38,458 nucleotides of DNA from Leptospiraceae bacterium (GTDB lineage Bacteria > Spirochaetota > Leptospiria > Leptospirales > Leptonemataceae). Location: NCBI GenBank assembly GCA_002717505.1, contig PBEB01000014.1:122314-160771 (forward strand). The letters are read 5' to 3'. The notes beneath the pieces were generated by a model. That model was not told the origin of the DNA. It saw only the letters and a program-made list of their open reading frames with translations, and ran no database searches. Both the position numbers and the translations under genes were made by a program. This document shows positions 32,601-38,458 of the stretch, piece after piece. Each line of letters begins with the position of its first letter. Positions within the stretch are counted from its first letter, which is position 1.

Positions 32601-32621
32601 ATTTCCTTCCTCGTTATCCCC

Positions 32622-33122
32622 ATGGATCCATTGCTGGACGAAAAGATCGTCATCACACTGGCGCGAGGTTTTACCGAATACATTCAGCAGAACCTGCAGA
32701 TTCATGCTGTCCGGGAAGCTTATGGCCCCTCTCGCAATGAAGGCCTGTGCTATGAGGCTGCATCCGGCATCGGCTTTGGTGGCGATGTTGAAGGTAAACT
32801 CTATTTCTGCATGGACGGCTATACGAAACTCAAGATGCTTCCTGTGATCTTTGAGCAATATGGAGTGAACCTCGGCGAAAAGGGAATGGCCGATTCGGTT
32901 TTGCTTGAATTCTCCAATCAGATTGCCAGCTCCATTATCCAGGAATTAAGAGATGCTGGTTACAATATCACTCTGGAACCCCCGGAAAACCTGAACCACC
33001 AGATGGTTCCCATCGATCTCAGCACGAATCGGCAATATATTCTGATTTTCTTTCTGCAGGATCGCCGGGGCCGAAAGTACATGGGTCGTTGTTACCTGGT
33101 ATTGACTCTTAAGAAGTTCTAA
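32622..33122 (+). CDS. CheX-like chemotaxis phosphatase domain protein
   Basis: 166 residues, soluble. The N-terminal helix DEKIVITLARGFTEYIQQNL precedes strand pairs (ASGIGFGGDVEGKLYFCMD), a helix, and ADSVLLEFSNQIASSIIQELRDAG with the ExxN motif. In CheX and CheC the Glu and Asn of this motif remove phosphate from CheY-P. ILIFFLQDRRGR follows. The fold order fits CheX rather than CheC because there is one ExxN copy. ATG 32622 starts 21 bases after the tRNA, with no clear ribosome binding site; two earlier in-frame starts lie inside the tRNA and are not credible. Its transcript may come from tRNA read-through. No cheA or cheY is nearby. Confidence 0.7.
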   Translation: MDPLLDEKIVITLARGFTEYIQQNLQIHAVREAYGPSRNEGLCYEAASGIGFGGDVEGKLYFCMDGYTKLKMLPVIFEQYGVNLGEKGMADSVLLEFSNQIASSIIQELRDAGYNITLEPPENLNHQMVPIDLSTNRQYILIFFLQDRRGRKYMGRCYLVLTLKKF

Positions 33123-33140
33123 ACATCGATTCAGATCTCA

Positions 33141-33169
33141 TTGACCGTTTCTGGCTGGCATCCTATATT
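33141..33169 (+). promoter_or_regulatory. Strong sigma-70-type promoter for the cupin-HNH operon
   Basis: TTGACC (33141-33146) and TATATT (33164-33169) are separated by exactly 17 bases; both boxes match five of six consensus bases. The start would be near 33176, giving a leader of about 80 bases that ends in AGGAG (33244-33248) before ATG 33255. Confidence 0.6.
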
Positions 33170-33254
33170 TCCCTATCCAGCGATCGCTCAAGTATTGCCT
33201 GCATGGCCATGCATTTATCGCTCATAAACTAAAACCGGATCTCAGGAGTTAACC

Positions 33255-33653
33255 ATGGAAAGCTCGCACAACCTGGCGAAACATCCCATCCACCTTGGAC
33301 TACAGGGAAGTGCCCAATCGGAAAGTCCCATCACTGGCATGGAATGGTATACCGATTACGTAATCCGCCATAAGGCCGACGGAGCGGAAAGCAGACTGGT
33401 AAGCGAATACACGTTTACCGAGTCATGGAACGTCTGGGAAATGCATCCCCTGGGAAGCGAAGTAGTGTACTGTATTCGCGGCGAAATGGACTTGATTCAA
33501 GAGCGGAAAGGGAAAACTCAGAAAGTACACTTGAAAGCCGGCGAATATGCGATCAACGAACCCGGGGTCTGGCATACGGCGGATGTTTCGCATTCCTGTA
33601 CGGCGCTTTTCATTACAGCCGGATGGGATACTCAGCATAAAGAACGAGAATGA
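33255..33653 (+). CDS. Cupin domain protein
   Basis: 132 residues with a single conserved beta-barrel. Motif 1, HPLGSEVVYCIRGEMDLIQE (residues 65-84), keeps one His, a Glu and the Gly spacing. Motif 2, KAGEYAINEPGVWHTADV (95-112), supplies the second His. The domain may bind a metal and could be enzymatic or a ligand sensor. AGGAG is 6 bases before the ATG. The last bases overlap the HNH gene start (ATGA), so both proteins are made from one message. Nothing shows which substrate it binds. Confidence 0.85.
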   Translation: MESSHNLAKHPIHLGLQGSAQSESPITGMEWYTDYVIRHKADGAESRLVSEYTFTESWNVWEMHPLGSEVVYCIRGEMDLIQERKGKTQKVHLKAGEYAINEPGVWHTADVSHSCTALFITAGWDTQHKERE

Positions 33654-34795
33654 ATGCTGGCTATACTCCTCCGGGGCCTTTCGCTCAAGCTCTGAGTCGT
33701 ACGACGACTAGCTATAAATTCCTATTTCTAAAGGGACTACTCGATGCTTCTGGAATCACTACTCCGGCCACTGAACCTTTCTCCGCTGGCATTAGTATTC
33801 GAGAGGTCTACCTGAGAGCCATTGCAACTGCATGGTACCCAATAGTTACTTTTCGTCTATCTCTGGGCAGTCAGGATCGTATTTCCGAACAAGTCAAAAA
33901 GCTTCAGTCAGCTCTATCATTGGAACCAGGCCAGATACCTACTGTGGACGAGCTTCTGGAAGAATTAAATGCGGGTTCGGCCAACGCCATTCTAGAACAG
34001 ATATCTCAACACCTTGATAGATATGTCAGGTTTCGCTTCCTTTCCCCATGGTTACAAGATGAACTTCGGAACATTCCAGATTCAAAAAGAAATAAGGTCA
34101 TTCGCGCAGCCGTGGAAGAGGATTACAGAAGACCAACCAGGGAGCAAAGGCTACCGTATCATTTTTTTCAAGAAAGGGGAGAAGAACGCATAGTCCTGCA
34201 ATCCGGATTCGTAAGATATCTTCGGAATAATGCGGTCCTTGTATATGATTGGTGGCGATGGAACTTTGCTCGTTATTTGCAGGACCGAAATCCATTGTGC
34301 CCTGGAATAATTAACAAGCTGGAGCGGCCGGAGAAAAGAGACCTGACTTTACACAGAATGGTATGGACACAGAGAATCAGTCAGACCCCCTCCATTAGAT
34401 GTATTTACTCGGGCCAATACCTCGGGGAAAGCTTTGATCTGGATCATTTTATTCCCTGGTCCTACCTGTTCCATGATCGGCTCTGGAATGTGCATCCGTG
34501 CCTGCCGACCGCAAACCGAAGCAAATCGGATAAATTGCCTTCCCTGGAAAAATACCTGGATGCTTTCATTGAAATACAGCTGAGCTCAGTCCAATCTGTG
34601 GCAATCCTACGAGATTCTCATTCCAGAAGACAGGCCATAGAGGCGCAATATGAAATGGGCCCAGACCTGAACCTGATGCGTCTATATGAGCAGAGCGAAT
34701 TCAGCGCCCGGAGAATACTTCAGGAAAACATTCTACGGCTCTGGGAAGGCGCAGAACAACAGGGATATGCAAAGAACTGGTACTATGCTGCCTGA
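33650..34795 (+). CDS. HNH endonuclease domain protein
   Basis: 381 residues. The N-terminal part (15-35, SRTTTSYKFLFLKGLLDAS) starts like several stand-alone HNH proteins with a TSxYKxxxLxxxL opening. The middle is helical with no motif I know. The HNH domain is at 250-297: IRCIYSGQYLGESFDLDHFIPWSYLFHDRLWNVHPCLP, with Asp265-His266 as the metal-binding pair, Asn280, and NRSKSDKLP with Asn289. Cys251 and Cys284 are present, but without the paired CxxC zinc knuckles. Codon use looks more AT-leaning than its neighbours, which may mean recent transfer. It overlaps the cupin gene by 4 bases. A nuclease of unknown target, possibly defence-related, though no partner beyond the cupin is visible. Confidence 0.83.
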   Translation: MNAGYTPPGPFAQALSRTTTSYKFLFLKGLLDASGITTPATEPFSAGISIREVYLRAIATAWYPIVTFRLSLGSQDRISEQVKKLQSALSLEPGQIPTVDELLEELNAGSANAILEQISQHLDRYVRFRFLSPWLQDELRNIPDSKRNKVIRAAVEEDYRRPTREQRLPYHFFQERGEERIVLQSGFVRYLRNNAVLVYDWWRWNFARYLQDRNPLCPGIINKLERPEKRDLTLHRMVWTQRISQTPSIRCIYSGQYLGESFDLDHFIPWSYLFHDRLWNVHPCLPTANRSKSDKLPSLEKYLDAFIEIQLSSVQSVAILRDSHSRRQAIEAQYEMGPDLNLMRLYEQSEFSARRILQENILRLWEGAEQQGYAKNWYYAA

Positions 34796-34825
34796 TACCG
34801 GGCGCGAAGGTCCGTTCAGTCTGAA

Positions 34826-35203
34826 TCAGTACTTCTGTTTATGCGAAATGACCCCTCGAACGCCACCTTCTGGATCCTGAACATCCCCCGAGTTTCTGGG
34901 AATAACGTGGATGTGTACATGCCATACCGTTTGACCGGCTGCAGGGCCCATATTTATTCCAAAGTTAAAGTCTGTAGCTCCTAATTTGCTCTTAAGATCC
35001 TCAACAACCAGATCTACAAGGGCCCACATACTCTGCTTTTCGGCAGAATCAAGTTCATCGTATCGAGAAACCACCCGCTTGCTGACTATGAGGCTGTGTC
35101 CGGTAGACACGGGAAACCTGTCTCGAATCGCAAAGGAAAGCTGATTCTCGGCGATTCGAGGCGCAGCAAGAAAGGGGCTTGCGGATGGAGAATCTTCGCT
35201 CAT
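34826..35203 (-). CDS. HIT (histidine triad) family hydrolase
   Basis: 125 residues, the usual HIT size. The triad WHVHIHVIPR gives His95, His97 and catalytic His99. The N-terminal half has the family's FAIRDRFPVSTGHSLIVSKR (24-43) and the helix SAEKQSMWALVDLVVEDLKSKL, then GINMGPAAGQTV. Such proteins hydrolyse nucleoside phosphoramidates or AMP conjugates. No ribosome binding site is clear at ATG 35203. It is convergent with the HNH gene, with 30 bases between stops. Confidence 0.93.
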   Translation of the reverse strand: MSEDSPSASPFLAAPRIAENQLSFAIRDRFPVSTGHSLIVSKRVVSRYDELDSAEKQSMWALVDLVVEDLKSKLGATDFNFGINMGPAAGQTVWHVHIHVIPRNSGDVQDPEGGVRGVISHKQKY

Positions 35204-35274
35204 GCTTGGGCTTTTCCGCGGTAGCAGTCAGGGGGCTCAAGGAATAAGGGCCAGGTCGGCTGAATCATACTCCT

Positions 35275-35718
35275 TCAGCCCATGGAATAGGGGTCGCCGC
35301 CAGCCCCGGATTTCATTTCCAGAAGTTTGTGGCGAGTTTCGGCGATGGAATCTTCTACCTCAGCGGTTCGCTCCAGAATGAGCTTCAGTAGAGAAAAGGG
35401 AAATACAGGATCGTTTCTGGAGATTCGCAGAAACATCGGCTCGTCGATGTAGCCCAGCTTTGCATGCTTGCTAACAACACGAATGGTGGCGGAGCGAGGA
35501 TTTCGGTTCAGAATGGCCATTTCCCCGAAAAATGCTCCGGGTCCCAGCGTTGCAATAGTGTAGTCCGCTCCTTCGATCTGCCGTGAAACACTGAGTTCGC
35601 CTTCGGACACAAAATACATCTTACCATCAGATTCCTCGCCCTGGGTAAAGATGGCTTCACTCTGCTTATACCAGGCAGTGGCCAGGTTATTAACGTACTC
35701 AAAAATATTGAGAGACAT
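35275..35718 (-). CDS. Cyclic nucleotide-binding domain protein (second of a pair)
   Basis: 147 residues, one domain, no DNA-binding or kinase domain. GEESDGKMYFVSEGELSVSR and GPGAFFGEMAILNRNPRSATIRVVS carry the phosphate-binding cassette FGE(x)A...RxA with its Arg. A final coiled helix (LILERTAEVEDSIAETRHKLLEM) follows. The start overlaps the previous gene's stop by one base (TAATG), with GGAGG farther upstream. Both copies keep binding residues, so they may sense cAMP or cGMP and act through partners. Confidence 0.85.
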   Translation of the reverse strand: MSLNIFEYVNNLATAWYKQSEAIFTQGEESDGKMYFVSEGELSVSRQIEGADYTIATLGPGAFFGEMAILNRNPRSATIRVVSKHAKLGYIDEPMFLRISRNDPVFPFSLLKLILERTAEVEDSIAETRHKLLEMKSGAGGDPYSMG

Positions 35719-36140
35719 TAGCTAATGCCCCTCCTGGCTTTTTCTTGATCCAGTTCTTCGGTGAGCTTTTGTAGAGTGTCCTCGGACTTAATCAACCGAT
35801 CCACCGCATGACGGAGGAGATAGAAGAGAAACTGCGGACTGGAACCGGAAAGCTTGTACAGAATGGATTTGTTGATCACCCCGAGTTTGGCCTCCGGGCT
35901 TACGATCTTGGCGGTGGCCATGCGAGGCTGGGACCGAATCAGCGCCATTTCGCCAAAGAATTTGCCCGGTCCGATGGAATTGATCTGCCGCTCTTCGCTT
36001 CCTTCTCCGCGGAAAATGCCAATGATACCTTCAAAGACAAAGTACATGCTGTCTCCGGCGGTTTCCCCTTCTTTGAATACAATGTGATTCTGGGGGTATT
36101 TCTCCAGGGTTACCCGCTTTAGCTGGTCCAGCACAGACAT
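35718..36140 (-). CDS. Cyclic nucleotide-binding domain protein (first of a pair)
   Basis: About 140 residues. YPQNHIVFKEGETAGDSMYFVFEGIIGIFR and GPGKFFGEMALIRSQPRMATAKIVS form a single cNMP domain with its phosphate cassette (FGEMAL...RMA, Arg kept). The C-terminal helix (RLIKSEDTLQKLTEELDQEKARR) is a coiled coil. I use ATG 36140 because GGGA lies just upstream; ATG 36149 is also possible. The much longer frame to 36383 overlaps the divergent ttcA gene and is not used. The overlap with the next gene suggests they bind each other as a hetero-pair. Confidence 0.83.
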   Translation of the reverse strand: MSVLDQLKRVTLEKYPQNHIVFKEGETAGDSMYFVFEGIIGIFRGEGSEERQINSIGPGKFFGEMALIRSQPRMATAKIVSPEAKLGVINKSILYKLSGSSPQFLFYLLRHAVDRLIKSEDTLQKLTEELDQEKARRGIS

Positions 36141-36225
36141 GATTCCCATTTCAGCAGATCGGGAGCTATCCTGCAAGTCAATCCCGCCAACCGAATCCAA
36201 TTTAGACAGGTTCTGATGGAAAAAA

Positions 36226-37053
36226 ATGGTCTGGAAAGACGGGATGCGGCGCTTTGACCAGATGAGCCAGAAGACCGAGAAAAGCCTGTTCACCAGTATG
36301 AACCGACAGGTAGGTCGCCTGATCCAGCAATATGGACTGATCGAAGACGGTGACCGAATCCTTGTAGCCATGAGCGGGGGCAAAGATAGTTCTTTTTTAC
36401 TTCATATATTAAGCGATTTCCAGAAGAAGGCGCCGGTGGATTTCGAACTCTTCCCGGTGCACCTGGATCAGGGTCAGCCAGGCCATGAAGCCTCGCCACT
36501 GCAACGCCTGGTAGAATCCATGGGCTACGATTTGCATGTGGAGTATCAAGACACCTATTCTACCGTCCTCGATCTAACTCCAGAAGGCAAGACCTACTGC
36601 GCGGTATGCAGTCGGTTGCGAAGGGGTATTCTCTATCGCCTGGCGCGAGAGAAAGGGTGTAATCGCATTGCTCTGGGACATCATCGAGAGGATTTACTCA
36701 GCACCTTCTTGATGAATGCATTCTTCAACGGAAAGCTTGGTAGCATGCCACCGGTGTATCGCATTGAAGAAGGGGATCTGCATGTCATTCGTCCCCTGGC
36801 CACTGTGTCAGAAGATGATATACGCTCCTATGTTGAGATTCAGGGCTGGACTGTTCTACCTTGCAATCTTTGCGGATCCCAGGAAGGAGCACGAAGAAAA
36901 CAGATGGAAACAATGCTGAGCGAAATGGAAAGATCCAGTCCTCAAATCAAGAATTCCCTGCTGGCCGCTCTGGGAAATATCCACAGGGATGAGCTAATGG
37001 ATCAATCCCTGTGGATCGGTGACCGCAGAGCGATGGCCACCACCGCCGAATAG
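36226..37053 (+). CDS. TtcA-like tRNA 2-thiocytidine(32) synthetase
   Basis: 275 residues. The PP-loop SGGKDS (50-55) binds ATP to activate the tRNA base. CAVCSRLRRG has Cys125 and Cys128, and CNLCGSQ has Cys213 and Cys216; these hold the iron-sulfur cluster used in thiolation at C32. LGHHREDLLSTFLMNAFFNG is the family's core. Start codons at 36226, 36244 and 36262 are all possible; GGAAAG before 36244 makes it a good second choice. It is divergent from the cyclic-nucleotide pair with a short spacer of about 85 bases. Confidence 0.9.
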   Translation: MVWKDGMRRFDQMSQKTEKSLFTSMNRQVGRLIQQYGLIEDGDRILVAMSGGKDSSFLLHILSDFQKKAPVDFELFPVHLDQGQPGHEASPLQRLVESMGYDLHVEYQDTYSTVLDLTPEGKTYCAVCSRLRRGILYRLAREKGCNRIALGHHREDLLSTFLMNAFFNGKLGSMPPVYRIEEGDLHVIRPLATVSEDDIRSYVEIQGWTVLPCNLCGSQEGARRKQMETMLSEMERSSPQIKNSLLAALGNIHRDELMDQSLWIGDRRAMATTAE

Positions 37054-37062
37054 CAGTTACCA

Positions 37063-37290
37063 GTGCCCGGCCATGCCAACTCCAACCTGTTACAAATCCA
37101 TGGATGGGTTTTCGAGTTCAATCAATTCGAGGGGCGGCCAGTCGGACGCTGCATTGCGAGGTCCATGGGCTGGCTTTCCGAAAAAGATAACTTCCAATAC
37201 GCCAGAATAGCGGCTGCTGCCCTGCGAAACGCCAACAAAGACATGGTGATTTACTTCAGCAATGCACCGGGAGTACCTCTTCGCCAGTAG
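37063..37290 (+). CDS. Possible small hypothetical protein
   Basis: A GTG-started frame of 75 residues, 9 bases after the ttcA-like gene. The protein has balanced composition (HGWVFEFNQFEGRPVGRCI, NFQYARIAAAALRNANKDMV), unlike a random frame, but there is no ribosome binding site and no family I know. It may be a real short gene of the ttcA operon or a chance frame. Confidence 0.4.
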   Translation: MPGHANSNLLQIHGWVFEFNQFEGRPVGRCIARSMGWLSEKDNFQYARIAAAALRNANKDMVIYFSNAPGVPLRQ

Positions 37291-37344
37291 CAAGGACGCT
37301 ACACCATGAGATTGCAGCCGTCTCCATGATTTCTCTTTCGGCCC

Positions 37345-37782
37345 CTACAATTCGGACCTGTCTACAGACAATGCTATCGGAGCATCGGAAGTCTGGATTG
37401 GTTCGGAGAAAGTGTAGCCGCTGCCCGTATCTGTAATCGTGTACTCCTTTCCTCTAAGCAATTGAAGTCGAGAAGAACAGGTGGCTCCATTGCGCGCAAT
37501 GGCGGCCGTATGCGAAGTGGTTACAGACTGATAGCTACTGGTCTCGCCATTAGCCACAGTGAAGGTTAACATCGCTGCATCGCCGCATCCGGCAGTGGGA
37601 TGCATTGTATAAGTGGCTGTAGATCCGCTATTGTTGGTAAAGCGAATGGATGCAGGGGGAGTAGCCAGCAAAAGCAGAAGCAAAGTATCCGCTGGATCCG
37701 ATTCATCCGGCGGAGTGCAGCCCCCTGTGAAGATTAGCGAAGTAACTATCGCAGATAGAAATACTGTTTTCAGGATTTTCAT
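37345..37782 (-). CDS. Lipoprotein with poly-leucine spacer
   Basis: 145 residues. The signal peptide ends FTGGC, and Cys22 is the probable lipid anchor. A short acidic stretch is followed by a run of Leu residues (about 34-39), as I recall from Leptospira lipoproteins. The mature domain (residues 45-145) is a Thr/Ser-rich beta-like fold (ASIRFTNNSGSTATYTMHP) with two Cys (CGDAAM and ATCSSRL) that could form a disulfide. Function unknown. Its upstream region contains the hairpin listed at 37829-37866. Confidence 0.8.
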   Translation of the reverse strand: MKILKTVFLSAIVTSLIFTGGCTPPDESDPADTLLLLLLATPPASIRFTNNSGSTATYTMHPTAGCGDAAMLTFTVANGETSSYQSVTTSHTAAIARNGATCSSRLQLLRGKEYTITDTGSGYTFSEPIQTSDAPIALSVDRSEL

Positions 37783-37828
37783 GGCCGGAGTACGGCCAGA
37801 ATTCCAGGGAAGTCAATGCGAAAGGCGA

Positions 37829-37866
37829 TCTCCTGGGCTCATGCAAGTTCGATTGGGCCCAGGAGA
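37829..37866. other. 10-bp perfect inverted repeat with 18-base loop
   Basis: TCTCCTGGGC (37829-37838) pairs with GCCCAGGAGA (37857-37866) without mismatch. It lies 47 bases upstream of the lipoprotein start at 37782 and 89 bases beyond the stop of the right-hand lipoprotein gene. No T-run follows on either strand, so it is not a typical terminator. Confidence 0.6.
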
Positions 37867-37954
37867 ACTCTCTTACTACTTATAAGCGACATCCCATCCA
37901 TCAGGAAGCTGCTTCTGTAGCAAACACAGTTCATCTCCGCGCAAGCAAGACTCT

Positions 37955-38341
37955 CTACTCGGCTGCCCGCACTCCGGATCGATACCGGATCACAGTGCCG
38001 GTGGCTTTCCAGCGGAATTCATTGTAAACGAAGAAGAGGAGACCGAACACTTCCAGGTCGGTCTGGACATTGATAACATCATCGCCCCCTTTTTCCAGAG
38101 CCTTTTCTCGCAGTGCAGAGAATCCCTGCCCTCCGTAGTTGAACAACCCGAGGATACTGTAAATCGTGCCTTCGGCTTCTACGGTGCCCAGTATCTGGTA
38201 ATCATCGGAATCCAGTTGAAAGGTAGTAAACCCGTTGGTAGGTCCTGGACCGCGAACGTTGTTGTAGCATGCAGGCAATGCCATAGCGAAGCACAATGCA
38301 ACCAGGGCCGCCATCCTGTTCCATCTCTTAGATTTTTCCAT
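37955..38341 (-). CDS. TRL-like lipoprotein
   Basis: About 128 residues from ATG 38341, which gives signal peptide MEKSKRWNRMAALVALCFAM followed by ALPAC (Cys25 lipid anchor). A longer in-frame start at 38455 would place the signal inside the protein, so it is not used. The mature part, YQILGTVEAEGT, LREKALEKGGDDVINVQTDLE and FRWKATGTVIRYR, follows the order of TRL-like/DUF4156-type small lipoproteins (two strands, helix containing KGGDDVINV, closing strand). Function of such proteins is unclear; they are often envelope-stress-linked. Confidence 0.78.
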   Translation of the reverse strand: MEKSKRWNRMAALVALCFAMALPACYNNVRGPGPTNGFTTFQLDSDDYQILGTVEAEGTIYSILGLFNYGGQGFSALREKALEKGGDDVINVQTDLEVFGLLFFVYNEFRWKATGTVIRYRSGVRAAE

Positions 38342-38458
38342 GCAATGATTGTCATCTTCCGCCCAGCGAAGTAAACCTGAAAATGGTTGTCGGGCAGCCT
38401 TTTTCACGGATTCTTGAAGTGTGCAGGCAAATGTAATTGAATTAGAGAACGCCACCGT

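Noticed and set aside
33650-34795. Intein or homing endonuclease
   Set aside because: The HNH protein is a free-standing gene with its own start overlapping a cupin, not inserted inside another coding sequence or intron.
35718-36383. Longer N-terminus for the first cyclic-nucleotide-binding protein
   Set aside because: The extra 81 residues overlap the start of the divergent ttcA-like gene and have an unnatural Trp/Cys/Pro/Ser-rich composition.

Overview
The window reads like a chromosomal segment of a spirochaete of the Leptospirales (Leptospira, Leptonema or Turneriella relatives). This is inference. It rests on many lipoproteins with relaxed lipoboxes, one with a short poly-leucine run after the lipidated Cys, a FadL-type outer-membrane protein made with giant lipoproteins, paired cyclic-nucleotide-binding proteins, a CheX-like protein and roughly balanced base composition. 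I see no phage, insertion sequence, CRISPR array or rRNA. Most of the window is housekeeping and envelope genes, dominated by a long run of minus-strand genes from about 32.4 kb down to 19.2 kb.

Region 1 (1-5107) holds two minus-strand pairs: an N-formylglutamate amidohydrolase-like gene (cut by the window edge) with a GCS2-type carboxylate-amine ligase, and a RimK-like ATP-grasp ligase with an RLAN-type N-terminus abutting a C39-like papain-fold peptidase. Together they look like an amide-bond making and breaking system of unknown substrate. Between the pairs lie a 37-bp tandem repeat array and two small plus-strand genes for exported proteins, one with a Lys/Gly/Pro-rich repeat tail.

Region 2 (5.1-9.5 kb) has a membrane protein that looks like a voltage-sensor module without a pore, a tiny conserved-looking gene, an outer-membrane beta-barrel, a 20-bp tandem array directly after its stop codon, and dinB. 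Region 3 (9.9-19.1 kb) is an envelope divergon. Two giant lipoproteins and a FadL-like porin, chained by 4-base overlaps, run left; a DUF2804 protein runs right. A perfect 18-bp palindrome between them lies inside a good promoter and looks like a TetR-family operator.

Region 4 (19.2-32.4 kb) is a minus-strand run: a membrane-anchored unknown, an SMI1/KNR4-like protein, DUF445, a crotonase, gltX, two lipoproteins, a RlmD/TrmA-type methyltransferase, xseB, a non-canonical GlmU-like protein, glmS, a small membrane protein and a GlmM-like phosphomutase. The last group covers the path from fructose-6-phosphate to UDP-GlcNAc. Region 5 (32.5-38.4 kb) has tRNA-Leu(GAG), a CheX-like gene 21 bases later, a cupin-HNH nuclease operon behind a strong promoter, a HIT protein, two overlapping cyclic-nucleotide-binding genes divergent from a ttcA-like gene, and two lipoproteins.

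All functions are read from motifs by eye; no search was run.
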